A stretch of 64,000 nt of DNA from Cycloclasticus pugetii PS-1. GTDB taxonomy: Bacteria > Pseudomonadota > Gammaproteobacteria > Methylococcales > Cycloclasticaceae. Below, one piece after another: positions 9,514-19,806 of the stretch (position 1 is its first letter; each line of letters starts with the position of its first letter). Location: positions 1 through 64,000 of the forward strand of contig NZ_ARVU01000001.1 in assembly GCF_000384415.1 (NCBI RefSeq). The letters run 5' to 3'. The translations under genes and the position numbers were made by a program. The notes under the pieces are model-generated. The model saw only the letters and a program-made list of their open reading frames with translations, was not told the origin of the DNA and did not search any database.

Positions 9514-11124
9514 ATGACATACGTAACTAGGATGGTCGTATTAATACTAATGGTAATGATACCTATTAGTTTTTCGTCTTTTGCTGATGATGGGATATCA
9601 GCCGATTTTGAAATTGTGTTAGCAGATTTAACATCATCTAAATTTAAAAAAAGGACGCAAGCGATAGAAAAACTCGTCAAAATTAATGACAAACGCTTGC
9701 CACTAGTAATTGATGCCTTACTACATAGTCAGCTTCATTACCGAAAAGCAGATAAATTGGTGGCTGTATTAACTGAAAAAACAGGTAAAGACTACGCAAG
9801 TGCAGTATTAACAGGTGAATCGCTGGGTGTTGCTATTTCATCAGAGTGGAAAAAAATAATCATCAGTAATCGTTTGCGTACAACGTTACGTGATGCGTTG
9901 GCGATGATTCAACTTAATGATGAAAATGCAACGATAAGGAAAACAGCTGTTGATCAGGTGTTAAGTCAAATAGATGTCAAGCAATTAGCCGCATTAGAAA
10001 AACGTTATAAGATAGAGCAGGATGATGACGTTAAAGAAAAATTAAATGTAGCTATTTCAACGCTAAAGCTTAAAAAGAATGAGGGTGATACACGAAACTT
10101 GATTGCAAATGTGAAAGACAGTGTTAACCCGAGTGTGCGTCAAGTATTGGCAGAAGTTATAGACAATGTAAACGATAAAGAAACGAAAAATCTTGCGACG
10201 AAAACATTAGCCAAGATTGATCAACGAGTTAGCCAGTATGCCAAAGTTGAAACCCTGTTTTTTGGTTTAAGTCTTGGATCAGTGTTAGTACTTGCCGCTA
10301 TTGGCCTAGCTATAACCTTTGGTGTGATGGGTGTTATCAATATGGCTCATGGCGAATTAATTATGTTAGGTGCTTACACAACATATGTTGTGCAACTTTG
10401 GTTTCCAAACCTAATTGAATATTCAGTATTAATTGCTATTCCACTGGCTTTTATTGTTTCAGGATTGGTGGGAATTCTAATTGAACGAGGTATTATTAGG
10501 TTTTTATATGGCAGACCGCTTGAAACATTATTGGCTACATTTGGTGTCAGCTTAGTTTTACAACAAGTTGTACGATCAATTTTTGGACCCTTAAATCGAG
10601 CAGTAGAATCACCAACATGGATGAGTGGGGTGTGGCAGGTTAATGATGCTTTAGCACTAACGTGGAATCGGCTCTATATTATTGTTTTTGCAGTATTAGT
10701 GTTTTTCATTTTATTGTTTATTTTAAAAAAAACCACACTCGGTTTAAAGGTAAGGGCCGTTTCCCAAAACCGGACTATGGCCTGTGCAATGGGGGTTAAA
10801 GCAAACTGGGTGGATGCAATGACGTTTGGTTTAGGCTCTGGAATTGCAGGTGTTGCAGGGGTAGCACTTAGTCAGTTAACAAACGTAGGCCCTAACTTAG
10901 GGCAAGCCTACATTATCGACTCATTTATGGTGGTTGTATTTGGTGGGGTAGGGAATTTATGGGGTACGTTAGTTGCTGGACTAAGCCTAGGTATCACTAA
11001 TAAATTACTCGAACCTTGGGCGGGTGCAGTGTTAGCGAAAATTATCGTCTTGCTATTTATCATTTTATTTATTCAGAAACGACCTAGTGGGCTATTCCCA
11101 CAAAAAGGTCGGGCAGCAACTTAA
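9514..11124 (+). CDS. urtB: Urea ABC transporter, permease UrtB
   Basis: UrtB is one of two inner-membrane permeases of the urea transporter. It has a signal-like N-terminus (to about residue 25, SFSSFADDG), an N-terminal region of about 220 residues rich in helical, charged sequence with HEAT-like character, and then a LivH-type permease domain with the hallmark INMAHGELIMLGAY. At 536 residues it has UrtB length, longer than LivH because of the N-terminal extension. An AAGAG ribosome site precedes the ATG. urtC starts 19 bases after the stop. Confidence 0.94.
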   Translation: MTYVTRMVVLILMVMIPISFSSFADDGISADFEIVLADLTSSKFKKRTQAIEKLVKINDKRLPLVIDALLHSQLHYRKADKLVAVLTEKTGKDYASAVLTGESLGVAISSEWKKIIISNRLRTTLRDALAMIQLNDENATIRKTAVDQVLSQIDVKQLAALEKRYKIEQDDDVKEKLNVAISTLKLKKNEGDTRNLIANVKDSVNPSVRQVLAEVIDNVNDKETKNLATKTLAKIDQRVSQYAKVETLFFGLSLGSVLVLAAIGLAITFGVMGVINMAHGELIMLGAYTTYVVQLWFPNLIEYSVLIAIPLAFIVSGLVGILIERGIIRFLYGRPLETLLATFGVSLVLQQVVRSIFGPLNRAVESPTWMSGVWQVNDALALTWNRLYIIVFAVLVFFILLFILKKTTLGLKVRAVSQNRTMACAMGVKANWVDAMTFGLGSGIAGVAGVALSQLTNVGPNLGQAYIIDSFMVVVFGGVGNLWGTLVAGLSLGITNKLLEPWAGAVLAKIIVLLFIILFIQKRPSGLFPQKGRAAT

Positions 11125-11143
11125 AAGTGGGGGGATAAATAAA

Positions 11144-12235
11144 ATGTATTTAAAGAAAATTTTAAAAGATGATGTCGGTGGTCAAGTTTTTCTTACTATT
11201 TTACTGCTCGTTAGTATTATGGTGCCGCTATTAAATTTAGTTGTACCAGAAGGAAGTGCCTTTCACTTAACAACCTATACAGTCACTTTATTAGGCAAGT
11301 ATCTTACTTATGCATTATTGGCGATAGCTGTCGATTTGGTTTGGGGAGTGCTAGGCATTTTAAGTTTAGGACACGGGGCTTTTTTCGCACTGGGTGGTTA
11401 TGCGATGGGTATGTACCTTATGCGTCAGATAGGTGATAGAGGCGTGTATGGGAACCCTGAGTTACCAGATTTTATGGTTTTTCTTAACTGGACTGAATTA
11501 CCGTGGTTTTGGCAAGGCTTTGATCAGTTTTGGTTTGCAGCGATTATGGTTATGTTAGTACCGGGTTTATTAGCCTATCTGTTTGGCTGGTTAGCTTTCC
11601 GTTCTCGTGTAACAGGTGTTTATTTATCAATCATGACTCAAGCATTAACTTATGCACTAATGTTAGCGTTTTTTAGAAACGAGCTTGGTTTTGGTGGGAA
11701 TAATGGTTTAACGGATTTTAAAGATATTCTCGGTTTTTCACTGCAAAGTGATGCAACTAGAGTGGGTTTATTCTTTGCTTCGGCTGTGGCGCTAGCTTTT
11801 GGTTATTTAGCTTGTCGAGCGATCGTACAATCTAAATTAGGTCGCGTTGCAATAGCGGTACGAGACTCAGAAGATAGGCTTCGCTTTATTGGTTACCGAG
11901 TTGAAAATGTAAAACTGTGGATATTCACTTTTTCTGCAATTCTTGCAGGCATTGCTGGTGCCTTGTATGTACCACAGGTTGCGATTATTAATCCAGGTGA
12001 ATTTTCACCATTACTCTCTATAGAAATGGTCGTTTGGGTAGCGATTGGTGGACGGTCAACACTATATGGTGCGGTAATAGGGGCGATTTTAGTGAATTTT
12101 TCAAAAACATACTTTACCGGTGCATTTCCTGAGGTTTGGTTATATGCACTAGGCGGGTTATTTATCTTTGCAACCATGTACCTACCGCAAGGAGTAGCCG
12201 GCTTATTCAAAAAAAGCAAAGAGGCTACGGTATGA
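11144..12235 (+). CDS. urtC: Urea ABC transporter, permease UrtC
   Basis: UrtC is the second permease, LivM-like. The ATG at 11144 follows a strong GGGGGAT ribosome site; a longer frame opening at 11087 would overlap urtB and is rejected. The 363-residue product has many membrane helices and the LivM-like segments DLVWGVLGILSLGHGAFFA and FRSRVTGVYLSIMTQAL. It ends with ATGA overlapping the urtD start, so translation of the two is probably coupled. Confidence 0.94.
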   Translation: MYLKKILKDDVGGQVFLTILLLVSIMVPLLNLVVPEGSAFHLTTYTVTLLGKYLTYALLAIAVDLVWGVLGILSLGHGAFFALGGYAMGMYLMRQIGDRGVYGNPELPDFMVFLNWTELPWFWQGFDQFWFAAIMVMLVPGLLAYLFGWLAFRSRVTGVYLSIMTQALTYALMLAFFRNELGFGGNNGLTDFKDILGFSLQSDATRVGLFFASAVALAFGYLACRAIVQSKLGRVAIAVRDSEDRLRFIGYRVENVKLWIFTFSAILAGIAGALYVPQVAIINPGEFSPLLSIEMVVWVAIGGRSTLYGAVIGAILVNFSKTYFTGAFPEVWLYALGGLFIFATMYLPQGVAGLFKKSKEATV

Positions 12236-13062
12236 GTACATTAGATATGGTGCGTGATGTATTGCGCCGAGATGAGGTGTTTGATTTATTAAAGCCGGAT
12301 ATAAATCCTAACCTAGAGGTTAGTAAAGACATTATTTTATATATGGAAGATGTCAGTGTGAGCTTTGATGGCTTCAAAGCCATTAATGATCTTAACTTAT
12401 ATATTAATGATGGAGAGTTACGTTGTATTATCGGTCCAAATGGTGCTGGTAAAACAACGATGATGGATATTATTACCGGCAGAACTAAGCCGGATAGTGG
12501 AACTGTTTATTTTGGCCAAACGATGAACCTGCTTAGAATGACAGAGCCAGAAATATCGAATGCTGGTATTGGTCGTAAGTTCCAAAAACCAACAATATTT
12601 GAAAACCATACTGTATTTGAAAACCTTGAGCTATCGATGAAAGGTGATAAAGGTGTTTGGGCGACTCTATTTGCAACATTAACGGGCGAGCAACGGGATA
12701 CTATTGACCAAGTACTTGAGAGAATTGGTTTACTTGAAAAAGCAATACTGCCTGCGGGTTTATTGTCTCATGGTCAAAAACAATGGTTAGAGATTGGTAT
12801 GTTATTAATGCAACGGCCTAGGCTGTTATTAGTGGATGAACCTGTAGCAGGAATGACACATCAAGAAATGGAAAAAACCGGGGAACTACTGACCTCACTG
12901 GCAGGAGAGCATTCTGTTGTAGTTGTAGAGCATGATATGGATTTTGTTCGTTCAATTGCACGCAAAGTGACCGTGTTACATCAAGGGAGTGTGCTTTCAG
13001 AAGGAACCATGGATGAAGTGCAGAATGATGAGCGTGTTATTGAAGTCTATTTAGGTGCTTAG
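12232..13062 (+). CDS. urtD: Urea ABC transporter, ATP-binding protein UrtD
   Basis: UrtD is an ATPase of the urea importer, LivG-like. Starting at the ATG of the ATGA overlap with urtC gives 276 residues. Walker A GPNGAGKT is at residues 68-75; an atypical signature LLSHGQKQWLEIG and Walker B LLLVDEPVAGM follow. An N-terminal extension of about 35 residues before the ABC domain is common in UrtD. A frame extending upstream to 12136 lies inside urtC and is not used. urtE begins two bases after its stop. Confidence 0.95.
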   Translation: MSTLDMVRDVLRRDEVFDLLKPDINPNLEVSKDIILYMEDVSVSFDGFKAINDLNLYINDGELRCIIGPNGAGKTTMMDIITGRTKPDSGTVYFGQTMNLLRMTEPEISNAGIGRKFQKPTIFENHTVFENLELSMKGDKGVWATLFATLTGEQRDTIDQVLERIGLLEKAILPAGLLSHGQKQWLEIGMLLMQRPRLLLVDEPVAGMTHQEMEKTGELLTSLAGEHSVVVVEHDMDFVRSIARKVTVLHQGSVLSEGTMDEVQNDERVIEVYLGA

Positions 13063-13064
13063 CG

Positions 13065-13760
13065 ATGTTAAAAATTGAAAAATTAAATCAATTCTATGGT
13101 CAAAGTCATACATTGTGGGATTTAGATATAGAAATACCTAAAGGGAAATGTACCTGTTTGATGGGGCGCAACGGTGTTGGAAAAACCACTCTAGTCCAAA
13201 GTGTGATGGGAATTTTGCCAACAAAATCTGGAAGCATGATGTTTGATGGTCAAGAGCTATCTAAATTATCTGCGGAAAAACGAGCGAGTTTAGGGATCGG
13301 TTATGTACCTCAAGGGCGACAAGTTTTTCCACTGTTAACGGTAGAAGAAAATTTAAAAATTGGATTATCATCACGCCGAGATAAGGTGCGAACAATTCCT
13401 GAGTCTATTTATGAAATGTTCCCCGTATTAAAAGAAATGTCACAACGCCGTGGAGGAGACTTGTCGGGTGGCCAGCAACAACAATTAGCTATAGGGCGTG
13501 CCCTAGCGCTTGATCCTGTTATGTTAATTCTTGATGAGCCTACAGAGGGTATTCAGCCAAATATAGTTCAAGAAATTGGCGATATTATTAATAAATTGAA
13601 CAAAGAAGCTGGGTTAACCGTATTGCTTGTTGAGCAAAAGTTACCGATAACTAAAAAAGTTGCTGACCAATTTATCATTATGGAACGCGGGTGCGCAGTA
13701 GCTAAGGGTGAAATTGCTGAATTAACGGATGATTTAGTCAGTGAATATTTAACCGTATGA
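13065..13760 (+). CDS. urtE: Urea ABC transporter, ATP-binding protein UrtE
   Basis: UrtE is the second ATPase, LivF-like. Walker A GRNGVGKT is at residues 34-41; the signature LSGGQQQQLAIGRAL and Walker B VMLILDEPTEGIQP follow. At 231 residues it has family length. The stop overlaps the ureD start in ATGA, directly joining the transporter genes to the urease genes and supporting one transcript. Confidence 0.95.
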   Translation: MLKIEKLNQFYGQSHTLWDLDIEIPKGKCTCLMGRNGVGKTTLVQSVMGILPTKSGSMMFDGQELSKLSAEKRASLGIGYVPQGRQVFPLLTVEENLKIGLSSRRDKVRTIPESIYEMFPVLKEMSQRRGGDLSGGQQQQLAIGRALALDPVMLILDEPTEGIQPNIVQEIGDIINKLNKEAGLTVLLVEQKLPITKKVADQFIIMERGCAVAKGEIAELTDDLVSEYLTV

Positions 13761-14605
13761 GTTCAGCATTAACGTCAACAATAGAGACAGAAACAGTGTC
13801 TGGTTGGGAGGCTCAGCTGGATTTAAAGTTTGCAGTGCAAGTGAATAAAACGGTGTTGTCTGCACGCCAACAACGTGGGCCCTTAGCTGTTCAGCGTGCA
13901 TTTTATCCTGAAGGTGATGTATGTCACTTGTATATATTACATCCACCGGGTGGAGTGGTCGGTGGTGATCGCTTGTATATAAATGTGGATGTGGGGCAGC
14001 AGGCTAATACGCTATTAACTACGCCGGGTGCAACGAAGTATTACAAAAGCCAAGGCGATACAGCACACCAACAACAAAGGCTAACTGTAGATGAAGGGGC
14101 AGCATTAGAGTGGTTTCCCCAGGAAAATATTTATTTTCCTGGCGCAAAAGTTCATTTGAGAACTCATATCGACCTTACGCCAACAGCACAATTTATAGGC
14201 TGGGAAATGCATTGTTTTGGTTTACCAGCTAATCAACAAAAATTTACCGAAGGTCGCTTGCAGTTGGATTTTATGCTCAGTCGTAATGAGAGACCGCTAT
14301 TAATAGAAAAAATGAACGTTGAAGCAAATAAATTGGAGTCACCAACCGGTTTACGTAATAATTCGGTGATGGCTATTTTTTTGGCAACGCCTGCAAACAA
14401 CAGCATGCTAGAGATGGTGCGAACATTATTGACAGATGATAATAACGTATTGATTGCCACAACCTTAGTCGAAGACTGTTTATTGGTGCGATATTTAGGT
14501 GATTCTACGGAGCAATGTAGGAAAATATTCACTCGTCTATGGAGTGAATTAAGGCCATTGGTACTCAAGCGTAAAGCCTGTTCACCACGCATCTGGGCTA
14601 CTTAG
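13757..14605 (+). CDS. ureD: Urease accessory protein UreD
   Basis: UreD (UreH) forms, with UreF and UreG, the GTP-driven complex that inserts nickel into apo-urease. The 282-residue protein has UreD features: [39 protein letters not shown] and [12 protein letters not shown]. The start overlaps the end of urtE by four bases. It leads ureABC, the common proteobacterial order. ureA begins 11 bases after its stop. Confidence 0.94.
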   Translation: MSSALTSTIETETVSGWEAQLDLKFAVQVNKTVLSARQQRGPLAVQRAFYPEGDVCHLYILHPPGGVVGGDRLYINVDVGQQANTLLTTPGATKYYKSQGDTAHQQQRLTVDEGAALEWFPQENIYFPGAKVHLRTHIDLTPTAQFIGWEMHCFGLPANQQKFTEGRLQLDFMLSRNERPLLIEKMNVEANKLESPTGLRNNSVMAIFLATPANNSMLEMVRTLLTDDNNVLIATTLVEDCLLVRYLGDSTEQCRKIFTRLWSELRPLVLKRKACSPRIWAT

Positions 14606-14616
14606 TAGGATTAATT

Positions 14617-14919
14617 ATGAATTTGACCCCAAGAGAAAAAGATAAGTTATTAATTTTTACCGCAGGATTACTAGCTGAGCGGCGCAAAGCGCGAGGTGTA
14701 AAGTTAAATCACCCTGAAGCCATTGCTTATATTAGTTCGGCCATACTAGAGGGTGCGCGAGATGGACAAAGTGTGTCTGAATTAATGAATTTTGGTCGCA
14801 CACTATTAACACGAGATGATGTAATGACAGGCATTGCCGAAATGATTCAGGAGGTACAAGTTGAGGCAACATTTCCCGATGGTACAAAGTTGGTAACTAT
14901 CCATGATCCAATTGTTTAA
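14617..14919 (+). CDS. ureA: Urease subunit gamma
   Basis: UreA is the smallest structural subunit of the urease (UreABC)3 complex. At 100 residues it has exact family length, with [20 protein letters not shown] at the start and the [11 protein letters not shown] motif. An AGGA ribosome site precedes the ATG. It is followed by ureB after 24 bases. Confidence 0.97.
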   Translation: MNLTPREKDKLLIFTAGLLAERRKARGVKLNHPEAIAYISSAILEGARDGQSVSELMNFGRTLLTRDDVMTGIAEMIQEVQVEATFPDGTKLVTIHDPIV

Positions 14920-14943
14920 TAAAGTACGACAGGAAGGTGCCTT

Positions 14944-15261
14944 ATGATTCCAGGTGAAGTAAAGGTTCTAGAGGGCTCGATTAAGCTTAACGTTGGGCGT
15001 GAAACAGTCCTTGTTAGTGTGGCTAATACGGGTGACCGTCCGATTCAAATTGGTTCTCACTATCACTTTTTTGAAACCAATCCTGCTTTAACATTCGATC
15101 GAAAAAAAACCTATGGGTTTAGATTAAATATAGCGGCCGGTACAGCGGTGCGTTTTGAACCAGGGCAAACGCGGGAAGTGGAGTTGGTCGCCTATGCGGG
15201 AGATCGAAAAGTGTACGGCTTTAATGCCGAAGTAATGGGTACTTTGGAGACGCACTCATGA
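14944..15261 (+). CDS. ureB: Urease subunit beta
   Basis: UreB is a structural subunit of urease. At 105 residues it has the usual length, beginning MIPGEV and containing [17 protein letters not shown], the family signature. AGGAAGG precedes the start. Its stop overlaps the ureC start in ATGA. Confidence 0.97.
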   Translation: MIPGEVKVLEGSIKLNVGRETVLVSVANTGDRPIQIGSHYHFFETNPALTFDRKKTYGFRLNIAAGTAVRFEPGQTREVELVAYAGDRKVYGFNAEVMGTLETHS

Positions 15262-16961
15262 CCAGTATTAGTAGACAAGCTTATATGGAGATGTACGGGC
15301 CCACGACAGGGGATCGTGTTCGATTAGGTGATACCGAGCTTTGGATTAAAGTTGAAGATGACCGAACCATCTATGGTGATGAAGTAAAATTTGGTGGTGG
15401 TAAAGTTATTCGTGATGGAATGGGGCAGAGCCAACGTGTAGATGCGGAGGTCGTTGATGTGGTCATTACCAATGCATTAATTCTAGATCACTGGGGTATT
15501 ATTAAAGCGGATGTTGGTATTAAACATGGACGTATTGTTGGTATTGGTAAAGCCGGTAACCCTGATGTACAGCCCGGTGTTGATATAGTCGTTGGGCCAG
15601 GAACCGAGGTAATTGCCGGAGAAGGCCAAATATTAACGGCAGGAGGTGTGGATTCACATATTCACTTTATTTGTCCTCAACAGGTTGAAGAAGCTTTGAT
15701 GTCAGGTATCACCACCATGTTAGGTGGTGGTACCGGCCCAGCTACTGGAACTAACGCCACCACGTGTACACCGGGTATTTGGAATATGCATCGAATGCTG
15801 GAAGCAGCAGAAGAATTGCCGATGAATATCGGTTACTTAGCTAAAGGCAATGCCAGTAGTGAAGAGCCACTAGTAGAACAAATAACAGCCGGCGCGATTG
15901 GCCTTAAATTACATGAAGATTGGGGGACGACACCGGCTTCACTTGACACGTGCTTGTCAGTAGCTGAAAAAATGGATGTACAAGTCGCAATTCATACAGA
16001 CACGTTGAATGAGTCCGGTTTTGTAGAACATACCTTAGGTGCAATGAAGGGGCGCACAATTCATACGTACCATACGGAAGGCGCAGGCGGTGGTCATGCG
16101 CCAGATATTATCAAGGCCTGTGGTGAACCGTTTGTATTACCATCCTCGACGAACCCAACAAGGCCCTATACGATCAATACGGTGGACGAACATTTAGATA
16201 TGTTGATGGTTTGCCATCATTTAGATCCTAATATTGCTGAAGATGTGGCTTTTGCAGAGTCTCGTATTCGCCGGGAAACCATAGCAGCAGAAGATATTCT
16301 GCATGACCTAGGCGCATTTTCAATGATTGCGTCTGATTCGCAAGCAATGGGACGGGTTGGCGAAGTTATTACGCGCACATGGCAGACAGCACATAAAATG
16401 AAAGTACAACGGGGTGCATTAGAAACAGATGATGAGTTGTCGGATAACTTTAGAGCAAAACGCTATATTGCTAAATATACAATTAATCCTGCAATAACAC
16501 ATGGCATGTCCCATGAATTAGGCTCAATTGAGGTTGGTAAATTAGCTGACTTGGTTTTATGGTCACCCGCATTTTTTGCCACAAAACCAAGCCTAATTAT
16601 TAAAGGTGGCATGATAGTAGCCGCTCCAATGGGCGATCCAAATGCATCTATTCCTACACCTCAGCCAGTGCATTATCGAACTATGTTTGGAGCACTCGGC
16701 GGTGCACGGCATGCAACTCGTATGACGTTTGTGTCACAAGCTGCTGCGAAAGATGATATTGCAGGCAAGTTAGGCTTAAAAAGCATGATTGGGGTAGTCA
16801 AACATTGCCGTGATGTATGTAAGTCGGATATGCTGCTTAATGATTATCAGCCTAATATTCAAGTTGACCCTCAAACCTATCAAGTGTTTGCTGATGGTGA
16901 GCAGTTGACCTGTGAGCCAGCAACAGAGTTACCGTTAACGCAACGATATTTTTTATTTTAA
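15258..16961 (+). CDS. ureC: Urease subunit alpha (catalytic)
   Basis: UreC hydrolyses urea to ammonia and carbamate at a dinuclear nickel centre in the cytoplasm. The 567 residues match the family. Metal and catalytic elements are present: [13 protein letters not shown] (nickel histidines), the carbamylated lysine in [11 protein letters not shown] near residue 217, [28 protein letters not shown], and the flap MVCHHLDP with its cysteine and histidine. No catalytic residue appears lost. Overlaps of four bases with ureB and one base with ureE indicate coupled translation. Confidence 0.98.
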   Translation: MTSISRQAYMEMYGPTTGDRVRLGDTELWIKVEDDRTIYGDEVKFGGGKVIRDGMGQSQRVDAEVVDVVITNALILDHWGIIKADVGIKHGRIVGIGKAGNPDVQPGVDIVVGPGTEVIAGEGQILTAGGVDSHIHFICPQQVEEALMSGITTMLGGGTGPATGTNATTCTPGIWNMHRMLEAAEELPMNIGYLAKGNASSEEPLVEQITAGAIGLKLHEDWGTTPASLDTCLSVAEKMDVQVAIHTDTLNESGFVEHTLGAMKGRTIHTYHTEGAGGGHAPDIIKACGEPFVLPSSTNPTRPYTINTVDEHLDMLMVCHHLDPNIAEDVAFAESRIRRETIAAEDILHDLGAFSMIASDSQAMGRVGEVITRTWQTAHKMKVQRGALETDDELSDNFRAKRYIAKYTINPAITHGMSHELGSIEVGKLADLVLWSPAFFATKPSLIIKGGMIVAAPMGDPNASIPTPQPVHYRTMFGALGGARHATRMTFVSQAAAKDDIAGKLGLKSMIGVVKHCRDVCKSDMLLNDYQPNIQVDPQTYQVFADGEQLTCEPATELPLTQRYFLF

Positions 16962-17410
16962 TGATGCTGAAGTTAGTAAAAAAACTGAAAGAAGCGGCTG
17001 ATGCGCAAGCAAGCTTAACCCTGCCACTGGCAAGTAGGGTTAAAAGTCGGCTACGATCAACCCTAGATGATGGTCGAGAAGTTGGCTTATTTTTAGAAAG
17101 AGGCCAAACTCTTTATCATGGAGACTTATTAGTAAGTACCGATGGGTTGGTTGTTAAGGTCATTGCTGCGGATGAAACCGTGTCGACAGTAAATTGCGAT
17201 GATTATCTATTACAGGCAAGAGCAAGTTACCACTTGGGTAATAGGCATGTTGCCCTACAGATTAAACCCGGACAGCTGCGCTACCTTCATGACCATGTTT
17301 TAGACGACATGCTTAAGGGGTTTGGGTTAACCGTTAAGGTCGAAAAAGCGCCATTTGAACCTGAGCCAGGTGCTTATCAAAGTACTGGATTACATCACCA
17401 TGAACATTAA
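16961..17410 (+). CDS. ureE: Urease accessory protein UreE
   Basis: UreE is a nickel chaperone that delivers nickel to the UreG-UreD-UreF complex. The 149-residue protein has the N-terminal peptide-binding-like domain and a metal-binding domain with YHLGNRHVALQI and LRYLHDHVLDDMLKGFGL. It ends in a short histidine-rich tail, GLHHHEH, for extra nickel binding. The ATG shares a base with the ureC stop; a second ATG follows directly. Confidence 0.95.
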   Translation: MMLKLVKKLKEAADAQASLTLPLASRVKSRLRSTLDDGREVGLFLERGQTLYHGDLLVSTDGLVVKVIAADETVSTVNCDDYLLQARASYHLGNRHVALQIKPGQLRYLHDHVLDDMLKGFGLTVKVEKAPFEPEPGAYQSTGLHHHEH

Positions 17411-17425
17411 GTAGGAGCTTTCTTC

Positions 17426-17608
17426 ATGAATAAATTACTCGTAGCGATCGTCACTTTATTTCCAGCTTTAGCATATGCCCACCAAGAGCATGGGCACAAC
17501 CTATCAGAAAATATTTCGCATATATTTTCAAATCCAGAACATGTGTGGCCTTTATCGTTGGGCATTGTTTTGATTGTTGTTATTGGGGCCGCTTTTAGTA
17601 AAAAGTAA
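17426..17608 (+). CDS. Small His-rich membrane protein, mini HupE/UreJ-like
   Basis: A 60-residue protein between ureE and ureF, preceded by a good GGAG ribosome site (17413-17416). It has a signal peptide with likely cleavage after residue 18 (AYA|HQEHGH), histidines at 19, 22, 24, 32 and 39, one membrane helix at about 42-57, and a KK tail. The stretch HQEHGHN...ISHIFSNPEHVWPL resembles in pattern the N-terminal metal-binding segment of HupE/UreJ nickel permeases (His-rich start, then HP...G.DHLLAM), but only one helix is present instead of six or more. A role in nickel capture at the membrane is inferred from sequence and location. Confidence 0.7.
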   Translation: MNKLLVAIVTLFPALAYAHQEHGHNLSENISHIFSNPEHVWPLSLGIVLIVVIGAAFSKK

Positions 17609-17611
17609 TTA

Positions 17612-18289
17612 ATGCTGGAGTCTAATGTTAGTTTAATACGGCTATTACAATTGTGTAGTAGTGCGTTGCCGATAGGCGGATTCACATACTCACAAGGCAT
17701 AGAATGGGCTGTTGAAGGACACTGGGTGAATAGTGAAAACGATTTGCGAGCATGGTTATTAGATCTTATAAAAACTAATCTGCAACAGCTTGAAATTCCA
17801 GTTTTTTTGAGAATGCTTAGAGCGTGTGAAGATAATGACGAATTAGCATTAAAGCGTTGGTCAGATATTTTATTGGCCTATAGAGAAACCAGTGAGCTGA
17901 GATTAGAAGAAAATAACCGTGGCCGAGCAATGACGCGATTATTAATAGATTTAGAGGTGGAGGCTTCTATTGATTTACAGTCAACACTGGCGAAAACTCA
18001 AACAGCTGGGTTTGCGTTAGCTGTCAATCAATGGGGTATTCCTGTCAATATAGCTGCTCATGGTTTTGCTTGGACTTGGCTGGAGAACCTAGTTATTTCT
18101 GGTGTAAAACTAATACCTTTAGGTCAAGTTTCTGGCCAACGTATTTTACGTGATTTAGCAAAGCCGTTAGCTACAGCAGTGGAGCAAGGGTTGGAAATTC
18201 TTGATGAAGATATAGGTAGCTCATCGCCAGCGTTGGCTCATGCTAGCGCACGCCACGAAACACAATATACACGATTATTTAGATCTTAA
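17612..18289 (+). CDS. ureF: Urease accessory protein UreF
   Basis: UreF works with UreD and UreG in urease activation and gates the GTPase of UreG. The 225-residue protein starts [25 protein letters not shown], the family signature, and includes [17 protein letters not shown] and [10 protein letters not shown]. It starts three bases after the small membrane protein, and its end is 19 bases before ureG. Confidence 0.94.
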   Translation: MLESNVSLIRLLQLCSSALPIGGFTYSQGIEWAVEGHWVNSENDLRAWLLDLIKTNLQQLEIPVFLRMLRACEDNDELALKRWSDILLAYRETSELRLEENNRGRAMTRLLIDLEVEASIDLQSTLAKTQTAGFALAVNQWGIPVNIAAHGFAWTWLENLVISGVKLIPLGQVSGQRILRDLAKPLATAVEQGLEILDEDIGSSSPALAHASARHETQYTRLFRS

Positions 18290-18308
18290 CATTTGGGTAA
18301 AAAAGAAA

Positions 18309-18926
18309 ATGATGAATAGTTCAAAAAAAATACCTTTACGAGTTGGAGTGGGTGGCCCTGTTGGGTCAGGTAAAACAGCTTTATTGGACTCCCTTTGTAA
18401 AGCGATGCGTGCTGATTACCAGTTAGCAGTGGTTACGAATGATATTTATACAAAAGAAGATGCGCAATTCTTAACTAAAAGTGAAGCGCTTGCAGCTGAT
18501 CGAATTGTAGGGGTTGAAACGGGTGGCTGTCCTCATACAGCTATTCGTGAAGATGCATCAATGAACCTTGCTGCTGTTGAGGATTTGAGTGAGAAATTCT
18601 CAGATTTAGATCTAATATTTATTGAAAGCGGTGGTGATAATTTATCGGCTACATTCAGTCCTGAATTAGCCGATATTACAATTTATGTTATTGATGTTGC
18701 TGAAGGAGAAAAAATTCCTAGGAAAGGTGGCCCTGGTATTACGCGCTCAGACCTTTTAGTGATTAACAAAATTGATTTAGCACCCTATGTAGGCGCATCA
18801 TTGGATGTAATGGATAAGGATACGAAGCGAATGCGAGTAGATAAACCTTATGTTTTTACAAACCTTAAGACCGGTGAAGGTCGCGCCAGCATTATCGACT
18901 TTCTAGTTAAAGAAGGCATGCTTTAA
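18309..18926 (+). CDS. ureG: Urease accessory GTPase UreG
   Basis: UreG is a SIMIBI-class GTPase that carries nickel and drives its insertion into urease. The start is one of two adjacent ATGs (18309, 18312), giving 205 residues, the family length; an upstream extension into ureF is rejected. The P-loop GPVGSGKT is at 16-23, the metal-binding CPH motif is in [15 protein letters not shown], and [13 protein letters not shown] is the guanine-recognition region. It closes the urea locus; no clear terminator was seen in the 130 bases before the convergent plsC. Confidence 0.97.
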   Translation: MMNSSKKIPLRVGVGGPVGSGKTALLDSLCKAMRADYQLAVVTNDIYTKEDAQFLTKSEALAADRIVGVETGGCPHTAIREDASMNLAAVEDLSEKFSDLDLIFIESGGDNLSATFSPELADITIYVIDVAEGEKIPRKGGPGITRSDLLVINKIDLAPYVGASLDVMDKDTKRMRVDKPYVFTNLKTGEGRASIIDFLVKEGML

Positions 18927-19056
18927 AGCCGAAACTTTACTCTGGATAGGTCAACTATACCTAATAAAACCTATTGCTAATGGGGTTATTAGTGATCACT
19001 TGAAAGCTATAAGAGTTGATTTAATAGCATGATAGTTAAGGGACACTAATAACGTT

Positions 19057-19806
19057 TTAAGGCGATTTGTTTGTTATTTCTTCCATCTGCCCTTCAATCC
19101 AGTTTTCTGCTTGTTGATTGAGCTCTTTGGCAGACATGGCGTTACTGTCGATCATTTTTCCAATTCGAACTTGAATCGTACCTGGGTGCTTTATGAAAGC
19201 ATTTTTTTTCCAAAACTCGCCGGCATTATGTGCAACAGGAATAACCGGGTAACCAGACTTTTCCGCTAATAAGGCACCGCCTACCATGTACTTTTTTCGT
19301 TCACCAGGGGCTGTTCGTGTGCCTTCTGGAAAAATAACAACCCACCGACCAGATTGAAGTCGTTGACTGCCTTGTTTGATAATTTGTCGAAACGATTTAC
19401 TCTTTTTTGAGCGGTCTATTGCAATAGGTTGCGTTAGTGCAAGCGCCCAGCCAAATAAAGGGATCCACAGCAGTTCTTTTTTTAAGACCCAGCATTGCTC
19501 TGGAAACATGACTTGTAACGCAAAGGTTTCCCAAGCAGATTGATGTTTACAAAAAATAATGCCATTACCTTTTATATTTTCTAAACCAGTTACCTGAAAA
19601 TCCAGCTTACAAATAACTTTAAGGCCTTTAATAACCAGTTTAGCCCAGGTGCTAGCTATGGCGTATCTTATGTTATAGGAGAACGGAAAAGACAGTAGAA
19701 CCAGTGGTGCAAATATAAACAAAGTAGTTACTTGGAATATAAAAAAAACAACCGATCGTAATCCGGGAATTAACAGTTTAAATAAGGATGTTTTGGCTTG
19801 CGTCAT
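19057..19806 (-). CDS. plsC: 1-acylglycerol-3-phosphate acyltransferase
   Basis: PlsC adds the second acyl chain to lysophosphatidate in the inner membrane. An N-terminal hydrophobic segment is followed by the acyltransferase motif in the form KHQSAWETF (an HX4E variant of HX4D seen in this subfamily) and by FPEGTRTAPG. The start used is ATG at 19806 (MTQAKTS); an ATG at 19818 is possible. Either start overlaps the end of gmhB, so translation is likely coupled. The gmhB-plsC pairing is common in gammaproteobacteria. Confidence 0.88.
   Translation of the reverse strand: MTQAKTSLFKLLIPGLRSVVFFIFQVTTLFIFAPLVLLSFPFSYNIRYAIASTWAKLVIKGLKVICKLDFQVTGLENIKGNGIIFCKHQSAWETFALQVMFPEQCWVLKKELLWIPLFGWALALTQPIAIDRSKKSKSFRQIIKQGSQRLQSGRWVVIFPEGTRTAPGERKKYMVGGALLAEKSGYPVIPVAHNAGEFWKKNAFIKHPGTIQVRIGKMIDSNAMSAKELNQQAENWIEGQMEEITNKSP

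Noticed and set aside
15755-15775. Further parS site in ureC
   Set aside because: A CACGTG core is present but the flanking arms do not match; the same holds for CACGTG near 15948, 21764, 22112, 35405, 37650 and 41312.
18240-18308. Longer UreG starting inside ureF
   Set aside because: The added 23 residues are not UreG-like; starting at 18309 gives the exact family length.
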